A DNA stretch of 10,185 nt, taken from assembly GCA_964571815.1 (NCBI GenBank), contig CAZNDN010000140.1:1-10185 (forward strand). Direction: 5' to 3'. The notes under the pieces are model-generated. The model made no database searches. It was not told the origin of the DNA and saw only the letters and a list, made by a program, of their open reading frames with translations. Every line of letters begins with the position of its first letter. The first letter of the stretch is position 1. Both the position numbers and the translations under genes were made by a program. Below are positions 1 to 6,634 of this stretch, piece by piece. This stretch comes from CAZNDN01 sp964571815. GTDB lineage: Bacteria; Fibrobacterota; Chitinivibrionia; Chitinivibrionales; WJKA01.

Positions 1-58
1 GGGCCGGCACGTCTGCAGCACTGTCGAAACCCGAAGAACACCCCGACTGCGGTCACAC

Positions 59-93
59 AAAAAAGGGTGGCGGTCACGATCGTACCACCACCC
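59..93 (-). terminator. Rho-independent terminator after rpsA
   Basis: Read on the minus strand, a 10-bp stem (GGGTGGTGGT pairing with ACCGCCACCC, one G-U pair) encloses a 9-nt loop and is followed at once by six T residues. It starts 37 nt past the rpsA stop codon, where the end of a cmk-rpsA transcript is expected. The loop itself contains the palindrome ACGATCGT. Bases 1-58 beyond it show nothing I can identify. Confidence 0.88.
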
Positions 94-130
94 CCTCAAC
101 TCTCAAAGCAGGTTTCTCAGAGTCGCACGC

Positions 131-2071
131 TTACTCGGGTTTCTCCTTTTCCTCTCCGCTTGCTTCGGGAGCGCCGGCATCCTCCGAACCCTCGCTCTCG
201 GAAGCATCGCTCCCGGATTCCTCAGCCGTTGCTTCCTCCTGCTTCGACTCGCCCTCGGACTTACTCTCTTCCTCTCCCGCCGGCTCGGCGGCCTGCTCGT
301 CCTTCCCGACCCCCTCGTCGGCCTCATCGTTCGTTTCTTCGGGTTTTCCGGCCTCGGGAGCCGGCTCAGGGGCCTTGTGAGACTCCAGATACTGCTCCCA
401 CTCCTCGGGCTTGTCCTTGAAATAATCCACCACACTCAAGACAATCTTGCGCCCGTCGGCGTCAAACTCAACCACTTCGGCCGGAACCCGGTCGCCGACC
501 GAGTATGCCTGCGAAGGATGCTGCAGATCGCCGCCGAGCTGAGCCAGAGGGATGAACCCCTCGACTTCTTCGGCCAGATTCACCACCAGCCCCCTGTCCA
601 GAATCCGGGCAACTTCACACTCAAGCTCGGTGCCCACGGCGTACTGCTCGGCAAGCTTGGTCCACGGATCCTCGCTGAGCTGCTTGATACCCAGCGAAAT
701 ACGCCGCTTCACCGGGTCCGTGTTGAGTACTTTCACATCGATCATCTCGTTCTTCTTGACAATCTCTCCGGGATGACTCACCTTCCGTGTCCACGACATA
801 TCGGAAACATGCACCAGCCCGTCAACACCCTCTTTCAGCTCAACGAACGCACCGAACGCGGCGATGTTGCGCACCTTCCCGGTGACCACGCTCCCCACCG
901 GGAATTCCGTAACCACATTCTCCCACGGATCGGGCTCCAACTGCTTGAATCCCAGTGAGATCTTCTGGCTGTTCTTGTCCACGTTAAGCACCATCGCTTC
1001 GACGATATCACCGATACCGACGATCTTGGAAGGGTGCTTGATATGCTCGGTCCACGACATCTCCGAGATATGGACCAGGCCCTCGATTCCCTTCTCCAGC
1101 TCCATGAACGCTCCGTAGTCGGTAATGGACACGATCTTGCCGCGCACCCGTGAGCCTTCGGGGTACTTCTCCTCCACGTCTTTCCACGGATGCTCGGTGA
1201 GCTGTTTCAGACCCAGGGAAATGCGCTCCTTGTTTTCGTTGAAATCGAGCACCTTGACCTTCAGCTTGTCACCGAGGGCGACTATCTCCGACGGATGATT
1301 GACACGCCCCCACGACATATCGGTGATATGCAGCAAACCGTCGACGCCGCCAAGATCGATGAACGCGCCGAAATCGGTGATATTCTTCACCGTACCTTCC
1401 CTGATCTGCCCCTTCTCCAACTCCGCAAGCACCTCCTTGCGCAGCTTCAACCGCTCCTCTTCGAGGATAACCCGGCGAGACACGACAATATTGCGCCGCA
1501 TCTTGTTGACCTTGATTACCCGGAACTCAAACTCCTGGCCGATCAGAGCATCCATGTCGGGGATCTGGCGAAGATCGATCTGCGAGCCGGGCAGGAACGC
1601 GTCGACACCGTACAGATCCACCACCACGCCCCCCTTGATCCGACGAAGCACTCTGCCGCTGACCGTCTCCTTGTTCTCGAACGCTTCGTTGATCTTGTCC
1701 CACACCCGAAGAAAATCGGCACGCGATTTGGACAGCGAAACCTGCCCCTCGGAATCCTCCATCTGCTCCAGGAACACTTCAACTTCATCACCGGGCCCGA
1801 ACGTCTCAAGGTCCTTGAACTCCGATACCGAAATGACCCCCTCGGACTTGAAATTCACATCCACGGTCACTTCCCGGTCCGTGACCCGCAATATCTTACC
1901 CTTGACAATCTGTCCGTCCTTGGCCGGGGCCTTGTCGAGTTCATACGTCTCCAGCATCTTCTCCGCTTCACCGGGCTTGTAGAAGCTTTCCTCGAATTCG
2001 GAGAGGTCCACCGTATTACCATGAGCATCGACACCCTGTTTAGCCTTGTTTTCCGTTGTCGTATCAGCCAT
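131..2071 (-). CDS. rpsA: 30S ribosomal protein S1
   Basis: S1 is the large RNA-binding protein of the small ribosomal subunit that helps unfold and load mRNA during initiation. The 646-residue product has six S1 (OB-fold) domains at about 52-118, 136-202, 221-291, 305-378, 391-465 and 478-550. Domains 3-5 are the most alike, each with a GAF(I/M/V) strand, a (L/V)HI/V(T/S)(D/E)MSW segment and an ISLG(L/F/I)KQL end. Six domains is the usual number in Gram-negative S1. After residue 565 comes a tail of about 80 residues rich in E, D, S, A and G with almost no bulky hydrophobics, probably disordered. I place the start at 2071 (MADTTTE) rather than the in-frame start at 2101 because AGGAGG at 2085-2090 lies between the two. 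It sits 67 bp downstream of cmk, a widely conserved gene order, and ends before a strong terminator. The identification is secure; the exact start is likely but not certain. Confidence 0.97.
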   Translation of the reverse strand: MADTTTENKAKQGVDAHGNTVDLSEFEESFYKPGEAEKMLETYELDKAPAKDGQIVKGKILRVTDREVTVDVNFKSEGVISVSEFKDLETFGPGDEVEVFLEQMEDSEGQVSLSKSRADFLRVWDKINEAFENKETVSGRVLRRIKGGVVVDLYGVDAFLPGSQIDLRQIPDMDALIGQEFEFRVIKVNKMRRNIVVSRRVILEEERLKLRKEVLAELEKGQIREGTVKNITDFGAFIDLGGVDGLLHITDMSWGRVNHPSEIVALGDKLKVKVLDFNENKERISLGLKQLTEHPWKDVEEKYPEGSRVRGKIVSITDYGAFMELEKGIEGLVHISEMSWTEHIKHPSKIVGIGDIVEAMVLNVDKNSQKISLGFKQLEPDPWENVVTEFPVGSVVTGKVRNIAAFGAFVELKEGVDGLVHVSDMSWTRKVSHPGEIVKKNEMIDVKVLNTDPVKRRISLGIKQLSEDPWTKLAEQYAVGTELECEVARILDRGLVVNLAEEVEGFIPLAQLGGDLQHPSQAYSVGDRVPAEVVEFDADGRKIVLSVVDYFKDKPEEWEQYLESHKAPEPAPEAGKPEETNDEADEGVGKDEQAAEPAGEEESKSEGESKQEEATAEESGSDASESEGSEDAGAPEASGEEKEKPE

Positions 2072-2084
2072 GAAAAACTCACTT

Positions 2085-2090
2085 CCTCCT
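2085..2090 (-). promoter_or_regulatory. Ribosome binding site of rpsA
   Basis: AGGAGG on the minus strand is a perfect Shine-Dalgarno core, 13 nt upstream of the ATG at 2071. The spacer is longer than the usual 5-9 nt. Its position inside the longer open frame is the reason for choosing the shorter protein. The cmk-rpsA gap also holds a run of seven T and two copies of TTAACCC, with no convincing hairpin or promoter. Confidence 0.6.
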
Positions 2091-2138
2091 GCGTCAAACA
2101 CACCGGGTTAAGGGTTAAAAAAACAACCGCTCACATTC

Positions 2139-2876
2139 TCAAATATCTTCCGTCCTCTCCCGCCGTCCCGCCTGGCCTGAGCCTTCCCGCGTAGCGCTCA
2201 CGGCGATCCCTTCGCGCTTTTCCACCTCCCGCGCCGCTTCAACAATCAGCTCCACCTGCTGCTCGAGGCTCAATCCTGTCGTGTCGATCTCCCGCGCATC
2301 GTCCGCTTTCTTCAACGGACTCAGCTCACGCGACGAGTCCTTTTCATCGCGCAGCCGCAACTCCTCCACCAGCCCCTCAAGAGACTTGCTCACGCCGATT
2401 CCCTCGAAATCCTTTTGGCGTCTCCGGGCACGCTCCTCCACCGTTGCCGTTATGAAAAACTTCAGCTCGGCACCGGGGAAAACCACCGTCCCGATATCAC
2501 GCCCTTCGCAGACTACAGACCGGTTCTTTCCCATCTCCCGCTGGCGTGCCACCAACGCTTCCCGCACCACCGCCGGCTTGCAGTAGTCCGATACCCACCG
2601 TGTCACTTCATCGCTTCGCACCTGCTCCGTGACATCCTCACCGTCCAGAAGTACGGCCACGCGGCCGCCCTCACCCCGCAGGTCGATTCCGGTACGCTCC
2701 ATGATCGCGCCCAGTTCCCGGCTGTCCTCGTACCCGACATCCAACCGAAGGCACTTCAGGGTGATCGCCCGATACATCGCGCCCGTATCCAGATGGAGGA
2801 TACCCAGCGCCCGAGCCACTCCTTTTGCCGTGGAGCTTTTGCCCGATCCGGCCGGTCCGTCGATAGCGATTATCAT
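2139..2876 (-). CDS. cmk: (d)CMP kinase (cytidylate kinase)
   Basis: This cytosolic enzyme transfers phosphate from ATP to CMP or dCMP in pyrimidine nucleotide metabolism. The 245-residue product starts MIIAIDGPAGSGKSSTAKG, with the P-loop GPAGSGKS at 7-14, and has DTGAMYR at 30-36. The nucleotide-binding signature GRDIGTVVFP is at 125-134 (preceded by E where many homologues have D). The lid and C-terminal signature RDEKDSSRELSPLKKADDA runs from about 176 and is followed by IDTT at 197-200. Residues from about 220 to 245 (KREGIAVSATREG and after) form a charged extension beyond the usual family end near 220-230. The ATG at 2876 fits the family N terminus exactly; its Shine-Dalgarno is poor (AAGGGG 14 nt upstream). 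It is followed by rpsA and preceded by a promoter-like site at 2931-2960, so the two genes probably form an operon. Confidence 0.96.
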   Translation of the reverse strand: MIIAIDGPAGSGKSSTAKGVARALGILHLDTGAMYRAITLKCLRLDVGYEDSRELGAIMERTGIDLRGEGGRVAVLLDGEDVTEQVRSDEVTRWVSDYCKPAVVREALVARQREMGKNRSVVCEGRDIGTVVFPGAELKFFITATVEERARRRQKDFEGIGVSKSLEGLVEELRLRDEKDSSRELSPLKKADDAREIDTTGLSLEQQVELIVEAAREVEKREGIAVSATREGSGQAGRRERTEDI

Positions 2877-2899
2877 AGGCCTACCGAAAGCCCCTTCAC

Positions 2900-2911
2900 G
2901 GCCCGCGGGCC
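2900..2911. repeat. 12-bp perfect palindrome in the cmk leader
   Basis: GGCCCGCGGGCC is self-complementary over all 12 bases. It lies between the predicted cmk promoter and the cmk start codon, about 24 nt before the ATG, so it would fall in the 5' untranslated region. It could be a regulator site or a chance product of high GC content; nothing decides between these. Confidence 0.35.
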
Positions 2912-2930
2912 CAGAGAAGCAAATTTATTA

Positions 2931-2960
2931 AAGATACGTCAGACGGCTCCACTATGTCAA
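2931..2960 (-). promoter_or_regulatory. Predicted sigma70-type promoter for cmk-rpsA
   Basis: On the minus strand a perfect -35 box TTGACA (2955-2960) is followed after 18 bp by TATCTT (2931-2936; four of six match TATAAT), in an AT-rich patch unlike the surrounding GC-rich sequence. Transcription would begin near 2924 and give a leader of roughly 48 nt before the cmk ATG. This is the best promoter match I found in the window, but it is only a pattern match. Confidence 0.6.
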
Positions 2961-3025
2961 ATTCGGCCTTCGGTAGAAGCCCGCCATGGGTCGCCCCCCC
3001 GACACACTTCATCGTACGCCTTCGG

Positions 3026-3069
3026 CCGGCCATCTACTGGAAGAGGGCCGGATGCCGGTTCAAAACCGG
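3026..3069 (-). terminator. Two adjacent hairpins downstream of the nucleoside transporter
   Basis: CCGGTT and AACCGG (3055-3069) form a 6-bp stem with a 3-nt loop, beginning 21 nt past the transporter stop codon. CCGGCC and GGCCGG (3026-3051) form a second 6-bp stem with a 14-nt loop. Neither is followed by a T tract, so this is not a classical intrinsic terminator. They may protect the 3' end of the transcript or aid termination before the separate cmk promoter. The rest of this 214-bp gap holds a run of seven C (2994-3000) and no gene. Confidence 0.35.
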
Positions 3070-3090
3070 GGTAAGTTCCACGGGGAAATC

Positions 3091-4386
3091 TCACTCTCCC
3101 AACAGAATCGAGCCTTCCGAGAAAAAGACCCCGGCGACAGCCGCGGTCAGCAGGCAGGCAAGCGTGGCCGCAACCAGTGCGCGGAACGCCACCGAGGAAA
3201 GGGATCGTGTCTGCGACGGAGCCAGGGCCGAGATGCCCCCTACGAATATTGCCACGGAAGGCACGTGCGCAAACCCGCAGAGAGCGTATGCGGCAATCAC
3301 CCCCGATCGGGAATGCTTTAGGCCACCGCGAGCCATTTCCGCCGCAAGATGCTCATAAGCCGTGAGTTCCGTCACCACAAGCCGTTCGCCGATGATCCCG
3401 GCCAGGGTGCCGGCATCGGCCGGCGGGATGCCGACGGCAAGCGTGAAGGGGTAGAAAAGCACGCCCAGAACGGCCCTCAGCGACCAGTCTCCACTGAGAC
3501 CGATTGCCGGGCCGATACCGTTGCCGAGCGTTTTCAGCAGAAGATCCAGAAGCGCCACCAGACCAAGCACGGCAATCAGCAGCGCCACAACGCCCACAAT
3601 CACTTTTACGCCGCCCTGCGCGCCCGCGATGACCGCCTCGAAGACATTCGAGTGCTTCTCGTAGTGCGGCGCTACCGACAGACCCAGCGTCCGGGGCCGC
3701 CCCGTTTCGGGAAGCAGCATCTTGGACATCACCAGCGCCGCGGGAGCCGAAAGAAACGACGCCGACACCAGATGCCCGGCAATGGTGGGAAACGTCTCAC
3801 GGAGCAGCAATACATAGACCGCAAGGACATTCGAAGCGACCGTAGCCATGCCCGCGGTCAGTACCGTACACAGCTCCGAGCGAGTCATTGCGGCCAGATG
3901 AGGCCTGACCGTGAACGCGGATTCCACCCCCACGAAAATGTTCGAGGCGGCACAGAGAGACTCCGCCCCCGAAATCCTCATCGTCTTCGTGAAAAAGCGG
4001 GCAAACACCTTCAGAAGCAGAGGCATAACCCGATAGTGGTAAAGCACGGCAATCAGCGCCGAGAAAAAGATAATCGTGGGCAGCCCCTGGAAAGCGAGGA
4101 TGAAACCGAGAGAACCCTCCTCACCCGGTCCTTTGGCCAGGGGACCGAACACAAATCGAACGCCCGCGGCCGCCGGCTCCAGCAGCGCCACCACGGCATC
4201 ATTGATCAGCAGAAAAAAGCGTCTGCCCGCAGGGACCCTGAAAATGAACAAAGCGAGCACCAACTGCACGGCCAGCCCCCAACCGACCACACGGAGGTTG
4301 GTGCGGCGGGGCGAGGGATTCAGGAGCAGGGCGAATCCGAGAAGCGCAAGGACACCGGCCAGACTTACGAGATTGTACAACTCCAT
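3091..4386 (-). CDS. Concentrative nucleoside transporter (CNT/NupC family)
   Basis: This inner-membrane protein is a cation-coupled nucleoside importer of the CNT family. The 431-residue product is hydrophobic throughout, with membrane segments near 5-22, 33-50, 102-118, 176-196, 206-222, 258-284, 303-320, 364-384 and 399-421. Family motifs are GAESLCAASNIFVG (140-153), the RP..A.MTRSEL segment (161-172), a gate-like region around 250-262, and YALCGFA (367-373). The usual G-Q-T-E-A-P-L binding motif is replaced by G-V-E-S-A-F-T at 153-159, one residue shorter before the conserved VRP. The usual N-E-F is T-E-L at 339-341, and the usual A-N before the S-S pair is A-H (H374). Substrate choice may therefore differ from uridine-type CNTs. 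I start at 4386 (MELYNLV) because the upstream part of the frame is polar and unlike the family; GAGGG lies about 10 nt before this ATG. It is separated by 155 bp from the gene before it, so it may have its own promoter. Confidence 0.9.
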   Translation of the reverse strand: MELYNLVSLAGVLALLGFALLLNPSPRRTNLRVVGWGLAVQLVLALFIFRVPAGRRFFLLINDAVVALLEPAAAGVRFVFGPLAKGPGEEGSLGFILAFQGLPTIIFFSALIAVLYHYRVMPLLLKVFARFFTKTMRISGAESLCAASNIFVGVESAFTVRPHLAAMTRSELCTVLTAGMATVASNVLAVYVLLLRETFPTIAGHLVSASFLSAPAALVMSKMLLPETGRPRTLGLSVAPHYEKHSNVFEAVIAGAQGGVKVIVGVVALLIAVLGLVALLDLLLKTLGNGIGPAIGLSGDWSLRAVLGVLFYPFTLAVGIPPADAGTLAGIIGERLVVTELTAYEHLAAEMARGGLKHSRSGVIAAYALCGFAHVPSVAIFVGGISALAPSQTRSLSSVAFRALVAATLACLLTAAVAGVFFSEGSILLGE

Positions 4387-4411
4387 GGTGCGAGTCCCTC
4401 GATCGACCGCG

Positions 4412-4429
4412 AAGAGATTCTCTTGAATC
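4412..4429. repeat. Overlapping inverted repeats in the transporter leader
   Basis: AAGAGATTCTCTT (4412-4424) is a 13-bp palindrome with a single central base. It overlaps a second dyad, GATTC and GAATC at 4416-4429 with a 4-nt loop. Both lie 26-43 nt upstream of the transporter ATG. They could be an operator or an alternative RNA hairpin in the leader. No convincing -35/-10 pair was found near them. Confidence 0.3.
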
Positions 4430-4507
4430 CGGGTACGATACGGCAGGGGCAAAAATAGTTGTTGTGCGCTTCGCTTGAAGGCCGAATCACGGAGCCAATC
4501 ACCGGGG

Positions 4508-4541
4508 GACAGGCACTGCACGGCCGGCCGCGTTACCTGTC
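4508..4541. repeat. Inverted repeat just after the DUF2007 gene
   Basis: GACAGG (4508-4513) and CCTGTC (4536-4541) are perfect inverted arms flanking the self-complementary CGGCCGGCCG. The right arm directly abuts the stop codon of the DUF2007 gene. The structure could act as a 3' end or terminator for that gene, but there is no T run behind it on the minus strand. Confidence 0.35.
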
Positions 4542-4907
4542 TTACAGACCGACCCGCTCCCGGGTGTAACCGCAGCGCCTGCAGCGCCGCTTCGGGTGGC
4601 CCCGCAGGAGGCCGAAGAGCAGTCTGGTTTCTATCAACTCAATATCCCCGGCATCGCATTCCGGGCAGAACGACGGTTTCTCCGAAACCCGGGCCGAGCG
4701 CTCGACGATCGCCCGCGCCCGCTGCTCATCCTCCCGCCTCACCCGTATCCGTATCCCGCCGACTGCATTGGCATACGCAATATTGGCCACCACCGTATTT
4801 TCGTTTTCCAGCCTGCAGGATATGCCTTCCGCTTCCAGGTCGATACGGGCCATATCGGCATCGGTGAAAAGCGAATAGGATGCTACCGTCACCAAATCGT
4901 CTTCCAT
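4542..4907 (-). CDS. DUF2007 domain protein with C-terminal zinc ribbon
   Basis: The 121-residue cytosolic protein has two parts. Residues 1-75 look like a DUF2007 domain (a small ferredoxin-like fold named putative signal-transducing, with no proven function): VTVASYSLFTDADMARIDLEAEGI, then the core GGIRIRVRREDEQRARAIV typical of that family. Residues 80-116 carry two CxxC pairs, CPEC (81-84) and CRRC (109-112), that would bind one zinc ion as a ribbon. The start at 4907 is chosen because AGAGG at 4914-4918 is 6 nt upstream; an in-frame start at 4934 has no such site. It follows the Wzi-like gene by 84 bp with no terminator, so it may be read from the same transcript. A protein-binding or nucleic-acid-binding role is possible but unproven. 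Confidence 0.8.
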   Translation of the reverse strand: MEDDLVTVASYSLFTDADMARIDLEAEGISCRLENENTVVANIAYANAVGGIRIRVRREDEQRARAIVERSARVSEKPSFCPECDAGDIELIETRLLFGLLRGHPKRRCRRCGYTRERVGL

Positions 4908-4958
4908 ACCGTACCTCTTTTCACCGCAAACCAAACGACCTCAAACTCCCGCTCGGTA

Positions 4959-4979
4959 CTCTCCGTGTCTCCGTGAGAG
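4959..4979. repeat. Short intergenic CTCCGTGT/CTCCGTGA tandem element
   Basis: Two 8-bp units, CTCCGTGT and CTCCGTGA, stand in tandem, bounded by inverted ends CTCTC and GAGAG. On the minus strand this reads CACGGAGACACGGAGAG. From memory, purine-rich runs of this CACGGAGA type occur in intergenic DNA of many unrelated bacteria and give spurious peptides such as HGDTESTE. It lies between the Wzi-like gene and the DUF2007 gene, with no gene of its own. Confidence 0.5.
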
Positions 4980-4991
4980 GAATGGGATATG

Positions 4992-6623
4992 CTAAAACAC
5001 CACGCCGCCCCGGACCCGCCCGTAAAACCCCTTGTATTCTTCCCCGAAATCGTATTCCACCAGCGCACCAACCCGGAAAAGGCCGAACGGATTGTATTCC
5101 CAGGAGATTCCCGGTCTGGTTGAGCGAACCGTGCCCGGCCCCGGAAACGCCTTGGTTCGCGAGTCGGCCTCAACATCGCGATACCGGGGATGATCGGTCC
5201 AGAAGACCGAATCCTGGAATACATCGCGGATCGATCCGCCTCGTGTCGCGGCATTCGTGCGGGTGTTGTGCAGTCGAAGGCCGAAGGTGTGTCGGTCGAA
5301 CACACGGGCCTCCGCCGAAACAACGAGCGCATCGGAATTGGGCCCCAGGGGCGAGCCCAGACTCTCGCCGAAATGCGTGTACCGATGGCTTCCGCCGTAG
5401 AAATGCGTATACACCCACGGCTCGACCCGGCAATACTCCATCGATACCGTGGTCTCCCGTTGCAGCAGGTGCCCGAAGTACTGTCCGCCCACGGTCAGTG
5501 CCCACTTGTTCCCGTAGTCGTCACTGAAGATGGTCCACGGCGCGCTGATATCATCGAGGAAAAATTCCAGATACCAGCGAAACCCCGCGGGCCGGCTCAG
5601 GTCGATATCAAACGACAGCGCCGCGTTGTCACGATCCCCAAGGTAGTGTTCGGCAAACGCGAACGGGACAAACGGGATCATGTAGACCCACTCCCAGTCA
5701 CGTTCCTCACCGTAGTACTCCGGCCGCAGCGGGTCGCCGGCCTCATCGGTCGTGCTCCCGTTGATCACCACTTCGTTGATACCCAGCCATAAGCGCCCGT
5801 GCATAAGCGGCACCTCCAGCCGGTGCGTATAGAAATATTTCCGCTTGTCCTTGCGGCTCTTCAGCAGTCCGAACGCATGGATATAGCGCACGCGCGCCAG
5901 ATCCAGCCGACCGCGAAGATAGGTCAGCGGCGGGGTGTACCCGGAGAAGGTCAGTGGATAGTGCACCGCGGGACCGGTACGAAGCCGGTCTACCGCGGTC
6001 TCGATATCAAGGATTCCCCCGCGGTAGCCGATACCGCCCCGAAGAATGTCGGAGGAGCGCAGATGCGAAGAATCGGCTCGACCGTAAAGGTTATACGGGA
6101 TACCGTCGTGGGGCTGGTACGATGACGGCCGGAAGAGTGTGTCGGAGCGGTACTCGGTCCAGACATCCACTTCGGAGAAAAACGAAAGAGCACCGGTATT
6201 TCCGGTCAATCCGGGACGGATAACTCCCTTCAGTCCCACGCCGGCGCTGTCCACATACCGCTGACGGACATCGCCGAGAAGCGACAAATGAATGTCGGTG
6301 CAGATTTCCCGCTCCGGCGACTCCCAACCGAAAAGCTTCCTCCGGGAAAGCAGCTCGGACTTTGCCCTCGCAAGGCGTGAAGACTCCGAAGGCTGGAGGA
6401 TTCCGCTGCTGTCCAGGGAATCGGCCCCGTGGAAAAACTCCGCCGCCTCTTTCGCATCCATGGGAAGGGTGTAGAGCGAGGCGGGAGTCTCAAGGCCGTA
6501 GCGTGTCGAAAGACGGTGCACGAACCGAATCAGATCGGGGTCGTTGCGCAGATTCGGCGCATACTCACCGCCGACCGCCCCGACGATCAGCACCCCGAGG
6601 GCAAGAGCCTTCGATCGTGTCAT
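4992..6623 (-). CDS. Wzi-family capsule assembly outer-membrane protein
   Basis: The 543-residue product matches the Wzi (Caps_assemb_Wzi) type, an outer-membrane beta-barrel which in Enterobacteria holds capsule at the cell surface. An N-terminal signal peptide is visible (positive TRSK, then ALALGVLIVGAVGG, likely cut near 18-19). Family-like stretches are RTGPAVHYPLTFSGYTPPLTYLRG-type sequence at 215-238, THRLEVPL (266-273) followed by LGINEVV (280-286), PFVPFAFAEHYLGDRDN (317-333), and FLDDISAPW (355-363). The rest alternates aromatic and polar residues as barrel strands do, and the chain ends in GGVVF with a terminal phenylalanine, as in many BAM substrates. The start at 6623 has AAAGGA 6 nt upstream; an in-frame GTG at 6638 overlaps the preceding stop as GTGA and is less likely. 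The stop of the TPR gene lies only 11 nt before the ATG, so the two are almost surely co-translated. No other capsule gene is in the window, so the polysaccharide partner is unknown. Confidence 0.83.
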   Translation of the reverse strand: MTRSKALALGVLIVGAVGGEYAPNLRNDPDLIRFVHRLSTRYGLETPASLYTLPMDAKEAAEFFHGADSLDSSGILQPSESSRLARAKSELLSRRKLFGWESPEREICTDIHLSLLGDVRQRYVDSAGVGLKGVIRPGLTGNTGALSFFSEVDVWTEYRSDTLFRPSSYQPHDGIPYNLYGRADSSHLRSSDILRGGIGYRGGILDIETAVDRLRTGPAVHYPLTFSGYTPPLTYLRGRLDLARVRYIHAFGLLKSRKDKRKYFYTHRLEVPLMHGRLWLGINEVVINGSTTDEAGDPLRPEYYGEERDWEWVYMIPFVPFAFAEHYLGDRDNAALSFDIDLSRPAGFRWYLEFFLDDISAPWTIFSDDYGNKWALTVGGQYFGHLLQRETTVSMEYCRVEPWVYTHFYGGSHRYTHFGESLGSPLGPNSDALVVSAEARVFDRHTFGLRLHNTRTNAATRGGSIRDVFQDSVFWTDHPRYRDVEADSRTKAFPGPGTVRSTRPGISWEYNPFGLFRVGALVEYDFGEEYKGFYGRVRGGVVF

Positions 6624-6634
6624 CCTGCATCCTT

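Noticed and set aside
1190..2194. Long plus-strand open frame (334 residues) opposite rpsA
   Set aside because: It is antisense to a certain gene with strong family motifs, has no recognisable domain, and long antisense frames are expected in GC-rich coding DNA.
3006..3080. Possible tRNA: GGTTCAAAACC at 3057-3067 looks like a T arm
   Set aside because: No matching acceptor stem, D arm or anticodon arm can be placed at the correct distance; the sequence is better explained as a simple CCGGTT/AACCGG hairpin.
3349..4458. Plus-strand open frame of 369 residues opposite the transporter gene
   Set aside because: Its product is rich in R, Q, H and G without hydrophobic core or known motif; the opposite strand encodes a clear CNT membrane protein.
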